NCBI GenBank assembly: GCA_963576475.1
Contig: OY754981.1
Span: forward strand, 28,310,132 to 28,374,131
Direction: 5' to 3'
Source: Molanna angustata
Lineage: Eukaryota; Arthropoda; Insecta; Trichoptera; Molannidae
Length of the DNA: 64,000 bases
The notes under the pieces were generated by a model that had not been told where the DNA came from, did not search any database, and saw nothing but the letters and a program-made list of their open reading frames with translations. The translations under genes were made by a program, and so were the position numbers. Below are positions 26,786-37,145 of this stretch, one piece after another (position 1 is the stretch's first letter; the number at the start of each line of letters is the position of its first letter).

Positions 26786-27161
26786 ATGATATATATAAAG
26801 CGCCGTTTCATGAAACAAGATAAATTAACGATAAATCCCAAAAAGCGTTTTTTGGTGGGACAATTTTATTTGAAAAATATTCCTTTTGCGTCTTGCAATT
26901 CTCTCTTAACTTTCTTAATTGCTATAGGTAATATGTATCAAATTTACTTGTGAGTTGCTAATGTTAGCCGTAAGAGATTATTTGACGGTGTTAAACTCGC
27001 TTTATACACTCGTCTGTGCGTATATTTTACAAATGTACTTATATGAAAATATTTTTTGCAAAAACATATTCAATCTGTACTGGTCTACCCTTGATAATTT
27101 TTTCATTTAAATAGAGAGAAAATATTCTAAGAAAGCATAGCAGAACAAGTCATTCCAAGAA

Positions 27162-27222
27162 ATGAAGGCCTGCATCTTTGGATTATTGGTATGCCTGAGC
27201 TTAGCCTCAGGGCACCAAGTTG
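27162..27222 (+). CDS. Gene A exon 1 (signal peptide)
   Basis: ATG at 27162 opens 20 codons plus one base: a Lys, then a hydrophobic core (IFGLLVCLSLA) and a small-residue cleavage site. The donor is GTAAGA after base 27222, phase 1. The preceding bases are AAGAA, an acceptable insect start context. No convincing TATA box was found just upstream. Confidence 0.82.
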
Positions 27223-30200
27223 GTAAGATGTTTTATATAATATTTTAACTACTAAACTTTTTCATATACAAATATTAATTTCATGTTTTATTTCAACTAA
27301 CTAAGACATCTGAAAAACATTTGTCGAAGTTTAGCCAAGAATGAGACAAAAACACTTATAAATGGATTCGTAGTGTCATTAAATGGCGCTATTTAAAATC
27401 ACCTATTATAATTATTATAATTCAAAATACTGAACGAAAAATTATGATCATTTTCTTTTCTCAAAACAAACATTTGTAAAACAAATGTTAAAGCTTTGAA
27501 AATAAAAATATATGTTTAACCATTACATTTAATATCTCATATTCACGGAAAAAATAAAATTCTACTTTTTTTTACTTAAAAATAATTTTTATAGGTTAGG
27601 TTCTCAAAAATAAGCGGAAAAATATGCGATTATATTTTTCAAATAAAATATATTAAATAGAAAGAATCGTCGTATTATTCATTCGTTCGGTCGTATTGAA
27701 TATATTCTCCTTTAGCTTACAGCCGGGTTTTTTCCTATAATATTCTCTGTGACATGATCAAGAAAGGTCTTTTCTTCCAGTCTTTTCCTGACACATCAAA
27801 GAAAGAATGGAAGAACGATAAATTACAAATAGACTATAGTGAATGCATATAAATTATGAAAGTAAATAAAAAGTTCAGCTATGTGTACAGAATGTTTAAG
27901 CTAGCTAGGCTTGCTAGCAAAAGAACAGGAATACCTACATGACGAAAAATAATGTGAAAATAACGCAAGAAAATACTTAAAGGTAGTTTTGGCCATGTTT
28001 AAAGATGAGTGTTGGAAGGTCTGACAAAGAAAATTACAGGAATAGAATAAAAAATTATATCGGTCAGTTGTGATAAAATGGCACAAATAACTTAAAAAAT
28101 ACATATAGAGAAGCAATAAAAACTTGAAAGAACGAAAACTTTAAACTATGAATCTATATAGCTATACGTGATTATTTGTTTATTTGTATCATACCATCAC
28201 AGCATATTCCACAACGTGGGGTAATCAGCGACAGATGTGCGGGTGCGCATTACTCTATAAAAGTAAGCACGACACGAGCGTATATCCCCACACATCAGTC
28301 TCGTCCCACCTAAAAAGACACAACATTCAGAATGGGTGGTGAACCTCATTGCCGAACACTATGAGATATGTAATTGTTGTCTGTAGTAATGCCGATTACC
28401 CGGCTCTTAAGGGACACCCCGAAAACGACGAAAATACATGAGTGGATGCACTATTCAAAACCGGTGCCTCATAGCAAAAATGTTTATTTTCAGATTTTTA
28501 TCAACGGATTATTTATTATCATTGGTTTCGAAACGCAATAACATTTTTAAGCAATAACAATTTTAATTAGCGTTTTGTTATGCACATTCGTAAATTGATA
28601 ATAATTCAATGAAAAATGTTATGTCTATAGTCAAATCAAATTTAAATGTCATGCAAACTATTTTTACGATCCGTTATTACGTTTATTGACTATGGGATAC
28701 TTAATTTAACGAGGAGCCGATTTACTTAGTCAAGAAGCGAGATTTTTTACCCTTAACTATTGCGGAACAATAATGAGTAATGATTTTTTTGGCATAATAT
28801 TAAATTTGTTTTGGTCACGTGAAAAGACCACTCGTTATTTAGGTGACTCGTTACTTAGAAGATTTTCTTGTACGCATATCAAAATTGCTCATTGAACATC
28901 AACTATTATTTATCTACGGGAATAATTTAAGAAAAGTTGAGGTTTCGTAATAAGCAGTATTCTCGTTGTACGAGACCTTACATTTGTCCTTATTTTTTCT
29001 TAAATAACTCCCGTAATATTCGGACATATTAGGTTTTCTCTGATTTTTTCCTGGATTGTATTCGATTTTTCACTAAGCATCAACCATCGGAACCATCGGT
29101 ATACAATTTATCTTGATAACCTCAATATTTATTTTGTATTCTTTAGTACTTTTCTCTTTAATTCAACAAAAAAGGCGTTATTAATTATTAACATACACAG
29201 TAAAATAAATAACATTGTAAAAAGTGAGCCGTTGAATAAACTAGATAAAATAATACCTTCGTTAGTTTTAAAGTACACTTTGACAAAGTGCTAATTTGCC
29301 TCTTTACCTTGCGCCATAAATAAATGTTCAAATTAACCTCACACCGTTTCAAACTATCTCCGACGCGACGTACATAAGTGTAAGTTAAATTAACCCACAC
29401 TCCACTAACCTAGGACAAACTATAAATTACATTAGAATTAAGAACCACCTTGTAAGACTAACTTATATAATGTTAACTTAAAAATATAATTACTTATGTA
29501 TTTAGGTAATTTGTTTAAATGTTGTTTATTTCAATTTATCGAGGAGAAGGAAGTCGACATACTACCTTAAAATAAACTTTATATTATTACGTCGTAATGA
29601 AAGCACATGTCGAAAACGTGAAAATTAAGAATATGTCATTTATATTCTATTGTCAACTTTGCACCATATTGAACCATGTTTGACATATGCTATTTTTTGT
29701 TAAAAAAAGAAAAGGTTTAGTAAAAAATATTTTTTTATAATTTCATTGTGGAGTTCTTCAGTAGTAAGGCAACAGTAATCACTAAAAAAGTAATTTGATA
29801 AATGACAGTAAAATCATTGCCGAAATATGTCCTTTCGTCACTTGACTATAAATTAAAATACTCTTATAAAATTTCAAGTAATTTTATCATTAAACTATAT
29901 GTACCTTGGAATAAATGCTCTTAAAACTTAAAACAAAAAGAAATCAGCAGTTTTCAAACTGTCTATTGACACGGCTTCCAAACTGTAGAATTCCACAATA
30001 ATAATGATAAATATGAACATATATATTCCACAACGAATCAACCATTATTTTTTTTTTTGTATGTATAATAAATAAATAACATTTTTTTACAGAATCCAGC
30101 AAAGCAGAATACTTGAGCGATTTTTCCACGTTCAACGACTTTTTCCAAAACAACCCTGACAAAGGTTTCGCTCCGTTTTCTTCGTCGAAAGAGTTTTTAT

Positions 30201-33200
30201 TCAAGGACAGTATAAAACCACCCGGAAGCTACAACGCCTACGAACGGCCTAAAAATTACTATTTACAAAACCATGGGTTTTATCCCTCGAGTTATTTCAA
30301 CCATCCACATTCCCATACATCCTTCAGCGAATACAGCAACAATTTACCATTCAATACCCCGTATAGTTCATCCAACAGTTATTACTCGTTTTTAAACGAC
30401 AAACAACCCAGTAGTTATTACCGGAACCAGTACAGTAACAGTTATTACATGGGATCAAGCGACAAAACTAATCATCCCAGTAGTTACTACCCGAACATGC
30501 ACAGTAGCAATTATTACCCGGGATCAAACGACAAACTATTCAGTGATTACCCGAACCGTTATAGTAATTATTACCCGTTCGTAGATGAAAAATCTATGTC
30601 AGCATATGGCAACTATCCAAACCAGTACAATGGCAATTATAACCTGGGTCCAAACGACAAATCATACAGTAGTTACTACACGAACCCGTACAGTAGCAGT
30701 TATTACCCGGGGTCAGACGACAAGCTAAGCAGTTACTACCCGAATCGTCATGGAAGCAGTTACTATCCAGGATCAGATGACAAACAAGCCAGTAGTTACT
30801 ACCCGAAATATTACAGTACCAGTTATTATCCGGGATCAGACGACAAACAAGTCAGCAGTTACTTCCCGAACCGTCATATTAACAGTTATTACCTGTTCTC
30901 AGATGACAAATCTAAATACAGTCCTTACAGTTACTCCAACCCGATGAATCGTAAATATCAGATTTTTTTTTAATTATTAGAAAAAATATTGATAAGTGAT
31001 GAAAACAAATAGATACCCATCTATTTGTTGGCAGAGCAGATATCGCGCTGGTTTAGTAATCCAGTATTCGCGAGTTCGAATTCTGCCACGACTGATTTCT
31101 TTCACCTATAGCACCAACATTAATGCTAAATTTAGGGAATGTATGAGTACTTTTACAAGGTAAATATACAAATGTAAATCAGCTTAAAGTACCACACACC
31201 ACCACAAGAATTTTTATTCACTTTATTAAAAAATAAGCATATTTAAAAAAAAACAAAGTACAAATTATGAAAAAGCATAAGATAAAGTAGCTCATATAGT
31301 AAATTTTGAAAATCTCTTCTCCAGTACCCTCAAATGATACGCCTACAAAGTAGGTTTTTACTTAAAACGAAAGAGTTTATGAAAATCTATTAGTAATCTA
31401 TGAGTAATTTTATTGCTTTTTTCTTTTTGAATTACTTTTCTTGCTATTATACTTTTTTTACACGAAAAAATATCATATATCACAGATTTGGTGGTATACA
31501 ATATTTCTTACATAAATAAGAAATAAATGTGCATATTTGTGTACATCCCAAATGCCCAAAGTCATAGACTTGTTTACAAGGGCCTTAAAGCCGATGATAC
31601 ACATGCTATCAAATTAGCGAAATAGCTTACATTACAAAATGCATGTGCTAGTTAACTGGCACATTAAAGATACAGGTAGTAATTTGTTTTAGGAAAATTC
31701 GAATAGTAAATCATTTTTTTCAGCAAAGTATGCAAGCAGTACTACGACAATCCAAGTAAGTAAAAAAATACATGTATTTAATTAAAAGAAGCGAACGTAA
31801 GAAGGTTAAAGAACACTTCAGATGCTCAAAAATAGAATATACATAGAAGAGTGATCGTATATTTAGCATTTCCCGTGGTAGTATCTATAGAATAATTTCT
31901 GTAGAGTTATTGGAAATAAATAACAAGCACTTCAAAAGGAAACCTAATAAATAACCAAGCAATTCAAAAGGAAACCTAATAAATAACCAAGCAATTCAAA
32001 AGGAAACCTAATAAATAACCAAGCAATTCAGAAGGAAACCCAAAAAATAACCAAGAATTCAAAAGGAATCCTAATAAATAACCATGCAATTCAAAAGGAA
32101 ACCTAATAAAAAGCCAAGAAATTCAAAAGGAAACCTAATAAATAACCAAGAAATTTAATAGGAAACCTAATAAATAACCAAGCAATTCAAAAGGAAACCT
32201 AATAAATAACCAAGAAATTCAATAGGAAACCTAATAAATAACCAAGCAATTCGAAAGGAAACCTAATAAATAACCATTAATTAACCAAATACTGTTATTA
32301 ATATGTTTCTTCTCTCATCTCGTATTTCTAACAATCAATCCCACTCAACAAGACCCGCCCATAATTACATACCTTCCACCAACCTCCAATCCTAGTTTTC
32401 TGTTTAGCACACCGTTACATTGTGTTATTTGTAATTTTGTCTGAAGATGTCACGGTTCATTCCGAAATCGGTCACATAAACGCTATACATCACGTGGTTT
32501 ATAGAAAGTTAGTTAAAATAAAGTTAAAACCCTTTTTTGTTTAAATGTACCAAAGAGTTAATAATCCAGTATTTAGATAGTTATTAATATTTATTGTATT
32601 TCTTACAGATCGATACCATAATGATCCCAGCAGCTATTATCCAAGATCCAGTTATGATCCATCTTCATCCAGTTATTATCCATCATATTCGTCCAACTAT
32701 AATCCATATACCTACAGCAATTATCCAACTTCAAGCTTTGGTAAGTTGGTACAATCGTTTGCAAATAATTGAGCGATTGACACTAGCGCTAAGATAAGAG
32801 AACTGTAAAATTATGATATCAGCAAAATCAAAACAAGATTTATAATTTAACTACATATTGAGCTTAAATTACAAATTAATTATTTTATCAGTTGAATGTA
32901 ACTTTACAAGGATAAATGACCATCTCACACCGACCGTCTCAAAATTACCGTAAAAGATGAATTAAAAAAAAATGAATCAACAAATTCAAAGTTGTATCGT
33001 TAACACAGTGGAAGCTCATTATTATAAATTTGATTGTTTATGAAAATAAATAAAAACACACAGTTTTAATCCACAAAAGAGTAAGAATTTAACGAGCCTA
33101 AGCGCTTTCGACGAACACAGCCGCCATTATCAGAGGAAAAATAAAACGTCGTTTATCAATCAAAAAACTAGTTTGCCTCTGAGGATGTCGAGTCTATTGT

Positions 33201-35254
33201 GCGAAAGCGCCATTAAATTTATAATTTTATGGATTGAAACTCTGTTTTTATACATGGTTAAAAAGAATTTAATTCATAAAATACGAATTATTATCTTATT
33301 AAGGGGCATACAAACCTAAACACTCCAATTTCAAATAAAATATCTCAAATATGTTAAAAAGTGAGTTTCTAGAAAAATACCATAAGTATTATCAACGTTG
33401 ATATGTTATAAAAATATAAAAATACTTGGTTATAGTTCTATTGTATTTATTAGATTATTGACGCGTTTCGTGCAAAGCACATCGTCAGTCTTGTAGAGCA
33501 TTATTCTGATTAATATGTATATTCAAAAACGTATTTTTATTTATTGTCACATGGCAACAATCACTTTGTTGTACATAAATTTAATAAAAAACAGTTTTTT
33601 GCTGCCAGATCTTCATAAAAATACATTTTATTTCTTTTATTTTTGCAGAATCTTATCGCAGTGATCCACCCAGTTCTGATTTTCCAGATGCTAGATCCGC
33701 ACGTAAGAAAACTTATTATTTTTACGTTTTTTTATTCAAATTATTATTATTATATTGCTTAAAAAAATAGTTAACAAAAATAAAACAAGTACCTAGTTTT
33801 AAGTTCCAGTGTAATATGACCACTGTCTAGACCAGACCATCTTCACAGTGAGGTATGAAAGGGATAACTGAAGCTGACATTCTGTAAATTTAATGAGTAA
33901 GCAATTTTTTTCCGCCAATTCGATTAGGAAAAACTGATACTGAGAAAAGTAGCAAACAAATGAAAATTGTTTTCATCCAACTCTTTGAAAATGATTTATA
34001 ATAGTATTTTTTCTAAATTCAACGCCGGTTTTAAGAAAAACTGCACATTATTGATTATCAAATATAATGATTTTTTGACATGACTCCCTGTTTCGAGAAT
34101 TATTTGTGTTTAATATATTTTTTTATATTCTAGCAAACTGGTTCTGCAATTACTTTGATCCCCATTCTGCATACCATTTCGCAAATTACTGTAAGTAAAT
34201 AAATGTAAGTAAAATATCAGCCAACCACCGTGGCACAATTGAAGCCTTCTTTGAATCGATGCCTGCACAGAAGGCTTCTGTGCATGCATCCTGGGTTCGA
34301 TGCCCAGCAGAGGAAGGATATATTTAAATACATCACTCGCGCAAATATTGCTTATTTGTGCTGAAAACACTGGTTATTTGAAAGAAATTACCATACGGCA
34401 ATAAAATCGCTACTTGCGCAGGGTGCAAGGAAGTGTTAATTATTCTTATTACTGTCAATATATTATATATTACGCGATGTAATTGAGAACCTACTCTCCT
34501 GTGTGGTAGTTTGGATTCTTATTTTATTCACGTAGATTTCAAATAAATAAGGAAAATAATTTCGATATATTTCCACAGATGTCACAAGCTTACAAGAATT
34601 TTCAATATGTTTTGAAAGCATTAGAAACATTTGTATTAATAATTAAAAAGGAATAGTTTATAGTATATCATTGTTTTTGAGAAATTATATTTTTTAATAG
34701 ACAATCATTTTGTTCATCTGCTTTTTAAGTTCATGAAAATTAAAGGAAGTACCTACACGTGTTTGATTTTCAGTCGGCAATTTACTGAGGAATATTAAAA
34801 AAAAATACTTCAAAATAATTGAGTTACTTTCTTAATTTACATATTTTTTTCAAACACATTAACGAATTACGTTATGTAAAAGTTTTGCTTTTTTTTTCAG
34901 ACGGATTACCACAGTGCGTTTCCAGTAATCCGAGTGAGTCTATAAAAAATTATATGTATTTTTATATTTAAAAATAGAAAAAAAAACATTTAAAAAAATG
35001 TACCAGCCATGAAAACATGTAATAAAAAAATGTTAAATATCAAAAATCACAAAATAGAATGTGCTAAAATAAAGTTTCATCTTTCGATGCGACAGATTCA
35101 ATGATCTTTATTATTAAAGATTGTAATAAGATTTAAAAGACAACAACAATGAGGAATGAATCCAAAAATAAATATCTTAATTTTTAATAAGTTGCTCATG
35201 AAATAAAACTAATACTATCATTATTATTTTTCAGATTTTCGCAACAAAAATTAA
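27162..35254 (+). CDS. Gene A: secreted Tyr/Ser-rich repeat protein, 8 exons
   Basis: Exons 27162-27222, 30093-30950, 31729-31755, 32609-32740, 33649-33702, 34134-34190, 34901-34933 and 35235-35254 join into one 413-codon frame ending in TAA. Every intron is phase 1 with GT-AG ends. Exon 1 encodes a signal peptide (MKACIFGLLVCLSLASG, cleavage likely after SG). Exon 2 encodes about 286 residues of degenerate repeats built on SYYPGSDDK and SSYYPNRH. Exon 4 continues with SSYYP/YDPSS motifs. The tail holds Cys residues (CKQYY, NWFCNYF, LPQCVSS). The protein should be secreted, hydrophilic and rich in Tyr, Ser, Pro and Asn, as in proteins that cross-link through tyrosine or form glue, silk or matrix; that role is inference. 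I do not recognise the family. The C-terminal Cys module and intron positions match gene B downstream on the same strand. The exon structure is well supported by frame agreement at seven junctions; expression is unverified. Confidence 0.85.
28180..28410 (+). repeat. Dispersed repeat, CACCACCCATTCTGAATG family (gene A intron 1)
   Basis: Fullest copy: ACCATCACAGCATATTCCAC ... ACACATCAGTCTCGTCCCAC ... ACATTCAGAATGGGTGGTGA. Confidence 0.55.
29955..30035. repeat. Intronic repeat shared with gene B
   Basis: About 80 bp (CACGGCTTCCAAACTGTAGA and on to CCACAACGAAT) matches 50635-50712. Here it lies just upstream of gene A exon 2; there it lies upstream of gene B exon 7. Confidence 0.6.
30093..30950 (+). 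CDS. Gene A exon 2 (repeat exon)
   Basis: The acceptor is TTTTTTTACAG. The 858-nt exon is open throughout and ends at donor GTAAAT, phase 1 on both sides. An N-terminal unique part of about 90 residues (SDFSTFNDFF...) is followed by roughly nine imperfect repeats of about 19-22 residues with the core [SN]YYPGS[DN]DK followed by SSYYPN. Third-position changes between repeats (TAT/TAC, AGT/AGC) point to selection on protein sequence. Reading through the donor gives only a few more codons before TAA at 30971, so an unspliced form would end here. Confidence 0.85.
31021..31200 (+). mobile_element. tRNA-derived SINE, copy 2 (gene A intron 2)
   Basis: Same family with more mutations (GGCAGAGCAGATATCGCGCT; CGAGTTCGAATTC). 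It begins about 70 nt after exon 2. The A-tail is lost. Confidence 0.65.
31729..31755 (+). CDS. Gene A exon 3 (27-nt micro-exon)
   Basis: Encodes (L)CKQYYDNP. The polypyrimidine tract is followed by two AGs 5 nt apart (CAG at 31723, AAG at 31728). Only the second gives a frame joining exon 2 to exon 4; the first would shift the frame by 2 nt. The donor is GTAAGT. Confidence 0.65.
31918..32285. repeat. 31-bp minisatellite in gene A intron 3
   Basis: About 12 copies of a unit read as AATAACCAAGCAATTC + AAAAGGAAACCTAAT, with point changes and small indels (AAGCC, TTTAATAGG). It is non-coding and lies between micro-exons 3 and 4. Confidence 0.9.
32441..32475 (+). ncRNA. Degenerate hammerhead-like motif in gene A intron 3
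   Basis: CTGAAGATGTCACGGTTC...CCGAAATCGGTCACATAAA: CUGANGA and GAAA boxes are present, helix II is poor. It lies after the minisatellite in the same intron. Confidence 0.35.
32609..32740 (+). CDS. Gene A exon 4
   Basis: Acceptor TTCTTACAG and donor GTAAGT, phase 1-1, 132 nt. Encodes a Tyr/Ser/Pro stretch (SSYYPRSSYDPSSSSYYP, then NYNPYTYSNYP) clearly related in composition to exon 2. Confidence 0.82.
33102..33133 (-). ncRNA. Degenerate hammerhead-like motif (inverted pair, left)
   Basis: The minus strand reads CTGATAATGGCGGC...CGTCGAAAGCGCTTAGGC. The CUGANGA box is damaged (CTGATAA). It is paired in inverted orientation with 33179-33215; flanks also match (CCACAAAAGAG / TGGATTGAAAC). Confidence 0.4.
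33179..33215 (+). ncRNA. Hammerhead-like motif (inverted pair, right)
   Basis: CTGAGGATGTCGAGTC...GTGCGAAAGCGCCATTAAA. Core boxes are present; helix II is imperfect. With 33102-33133 it forms an inverted terminal-repeat remnant inside gene A intron 4. Confidence 0.45.
33400..33495 (-). ncRNA. PLE terminal-repeat piece with hammerhead-like motif
   Basis: In gene A intron 4, 33458-33490 on the minus strand repeats the motif of the 62.5-kb palindrome (CTGACGATGTGCTTTGCACG then AAACGCGTCAATA). The adjoining 60 bp match that palindrome arm with a few differences. Confidence 0.6.
33649..33702 (+). CDS. Gene A exon 5
   Basis: 54 nt, acceptor TTTTTGCAG, donor GTAAGA, phase 1-1. Encodes ESYRSDPPSSDFPDARSA. 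Confidence 0.78.
34134..34190 (+). CDS. Gene A exon 6 (Cys-containing)
   Basis: 57 nt, acceptor TATATTCTAG, donor GTAAGT, phase 1-1. Encodes PNWFCNYFDPHSAYHFANY. It aligns with gene B exon 60801-60857 (TAVCQIIPSMMATQYIY): one Cys near the start and an aromatic end at the same intron position. Confidence 0.8.
34200..34440 (+). mobile_element. Second SINE family, full-length-like copy (gene A intron 6)
   Basis: tRNA-like head with B-box CTGGGTTCGATGCCCAGC, then a body ending CTTGCGCAGGGTGCAAGG. Diverged relatives: 840-1025 (-), 9965-10025 (-), 40305-40425 (-), 41262-41350 (-) and 46320-46455 (+), recognised by CTTCCAACTAACCAG, CAGCCCAGAGAAG and CCCTGCGCAAGTGGC. Confidence 0.55.
34901..34933 (+). 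CDS. Gene A exon 7 (Cys-Val-Ser-Ser)
   Basis: 33 nt, acceptor TTTTTTTTCAG, donor GTGAGT, phase 1-1. Encodes YGLPQCVSSNP. It aligns with gene B exon 61682-61726 (QGVSVCKSSDW). Confidence 0.8.
35235..35254 (+). CDS. Gene A exon 8 (C-terminus)
   Basis: The acceptor is ATTTTTCAG. The exon supplies NFRNKN and a TAA stop at 35252-35254 in the phase set by exon 7. The AT-rich 3' UTR follows. Confidence 0.75.
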
Positions 35255-35299
35255 ATCCGACAACATCATCCCTGATAATAAAAACCGAATCAAGATAAA

Positions 35300-35305
35300 A
35301 ATAAA
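35300..35305 (+). terminator. Candidate poly(A) signal of gene A
   Basis: AATAAA lies 46 nt after the gene A stop codon. Other AATAAA-like strings occur further down in this AT-rich stretch, so the true cleavage site cannot be fixed by eye. Confidence 0.35.
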
Positions 35306-36639
35306 GAAAAGGAAGACGTTACAAATTAAAAATATGAAAAAAATATAATTTGAAAATTTTATTAAAAAATTATATAATTGTATTTATATATAAATTGAAT
35401 ATATATTATGTTTAATTACTAAATTTATTTCTGTATATTTCGATCCACACTTGTTTTCGTTGATTATATATTTAGATGATAAAAAAATATTAAAAGTAAA
35501 ATAATAATAAAAAACGAGTGGATTGTGGCCAACGCTACACTCCTCACTAACAAGTCACTCTATAAAGTATTCAAATTTTATATGGAAATTTTTCAGCATT
35601 TTTATGAAATGAATTTGTTAAATTATTTTTTAATTGAAATAGTTCATTATGAACACTTCATAATTCTATATACCAATTTGAAAACAAAAATTTCAAATTT
35701 TAAGTTTCCTGAGCTTGGTCACTTTAAAATATTTGAAGTTTAAAAATATTGAGAAGCACTATTCAGATATCCTTCTAAATCTAATGAGGTCTAAGCGAGT
35801 ATTCGATATACATATTTGAAAAATTTGAAAATAATCGGATAAGTACTTTAGTCTATAATTGAAAAAGTAAAACAAACACGCCGTACATAGCACACAGTAC
35901 GCAGCACACAGATACATTGTGATGAAACTTTTAGAATACAATCACATATATAGCTTTAAAAATTGTGAAATCATAACTCCCCACTATATCCCCTTGGGTT
36001 AGTGAAGAGTAAAAACATGGTGGACGGGAATAGAGGGAGCTGACGGCACAAGGTGTGTCACAGGAGACAGTCCAGATTCTTAGATCATGGCGACAGATGA
36101 CTGATGAGAAAATTGAGTGTAACGTTTATTGGAACAACCCAACTCAACAATATAATTATAATATGTTACAAAAAGAATTGTCAAAACGCCTGGATTAATT
36201 TATGACGGCAATGACTATAGCACAACTCACTTAAAAGCATAAAAATGATTCGACAATTTTTTTAACAATTTATGTACATTTCTTCCAACAAATCAGAAAT
36301 ATTTTATGAGCATTTAGATGGAAACGACAGTTCCAGCTAAATGGGGACTTAAAAAAGCCTATAAAGGCATCAAGGTTTAAAATAGTCCAGAAAGCATTCA
36401 AACCTTGTGAAATATCACCAAAAAGTGAGTCACGAATGATTATCTCGAGTGCTACTAAAAATCGTAATTATTTTTAATTCGATAACCAGAATCCCCCTTT
36501 TTTTATTTATACAGGTTTTTCAACATACCACACAAATAACAAGGAACTTTATAAAATCCATACACAGATCAGTCCATTTAAAGGAAAGCGCAACTTAAGA
36601 GGGTGACTGCTGCCAACGTACCTATTTTTTCAATTTGAT
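35306..36639. other. Gene A downstream region
   Basis: Gene A 3' UTR and flank, then a copy of the CTCTCCACTATACC hairpin family (35865-36020). No gene seen. Confidence 0.35.
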
Positions 36640-36745
36640 ATACCATCATTCCTTCGTACACGCATTTTGAATTTATACTGCCTCTTCCTTCAATAGAATT
36701 TCTTTCTCTTGAACGAATCGACAGTTGGAAAATTGTATTTGTATA
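36640..36745 (+). repeat. Dispersed repeat shared with 47460-47555
   Basis: CTTCCTTCAATAGAATTTCT and TGAACGAATCGACAGTTGGA occur in both, about 90 bp with few changes. The lead CTGCCAACGTACCTATTTTT is also at 5760. Confidence 0.6.
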
Positions 36746-36837
36746 CAAAACTATAAAGTGCTTATTTGTATTTAAAAAAATGGCGGAAAACTCAGATTGG
36801 CGTATATAAAATTGGCGTACAGGAATAAAAGACGTTA

Positions 36838-37145
36838 CATACACACATACCATCACGCCATCTCCCTAACGGGGTAAGAAGAGAGAACCGAGCACCATAC
36901 ACCCCTATTTTTGCACACATTCCAAGCTTCCTTTACATCCATACATCGTTTCATACGTCATATTCGTCGATATTTCAAGCTTCTCGTATTTCCTTCTTTC
37001 AAAATATCATTCACATGGTCATGCCATCCTTTTCTGGGGCGGCCCCTGCTATTCACTTCCATCTCTTACACCCATGTTTATTTTTTGGTCAGTCGTTCAT
37101 CATTCATTCTTTCGATATGTCCAAACCACCTCGAGGAATCCACTT
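36838..37145 (-). mobile_element. LINE 3' fragment (RTE-like), family 1
   Basis: The minus strand shows WFGHIERMN...LTKK...GRPRKGWHDHVNDI, decayed. The 3' end (ACGGGGTAAGAAGAGAGAAC on +) and ACACACATACCATC tail lie at the left. Confidence 0.6.

Noticed and set aside
29944..30204. Minus-strand 86-codon ORF resembling one at 50534-50842
   Set aside because: The similarity (SLWN.Y...YYGILQFGSRVNR) comes from the shared intronic repeat, and it overlaps gene A exon 2 antisense.
31918..32285. CRISPR-like array
   Set aside because: The 31-bp units are directly adjacent with no spacers, in a eukaryotic intron.
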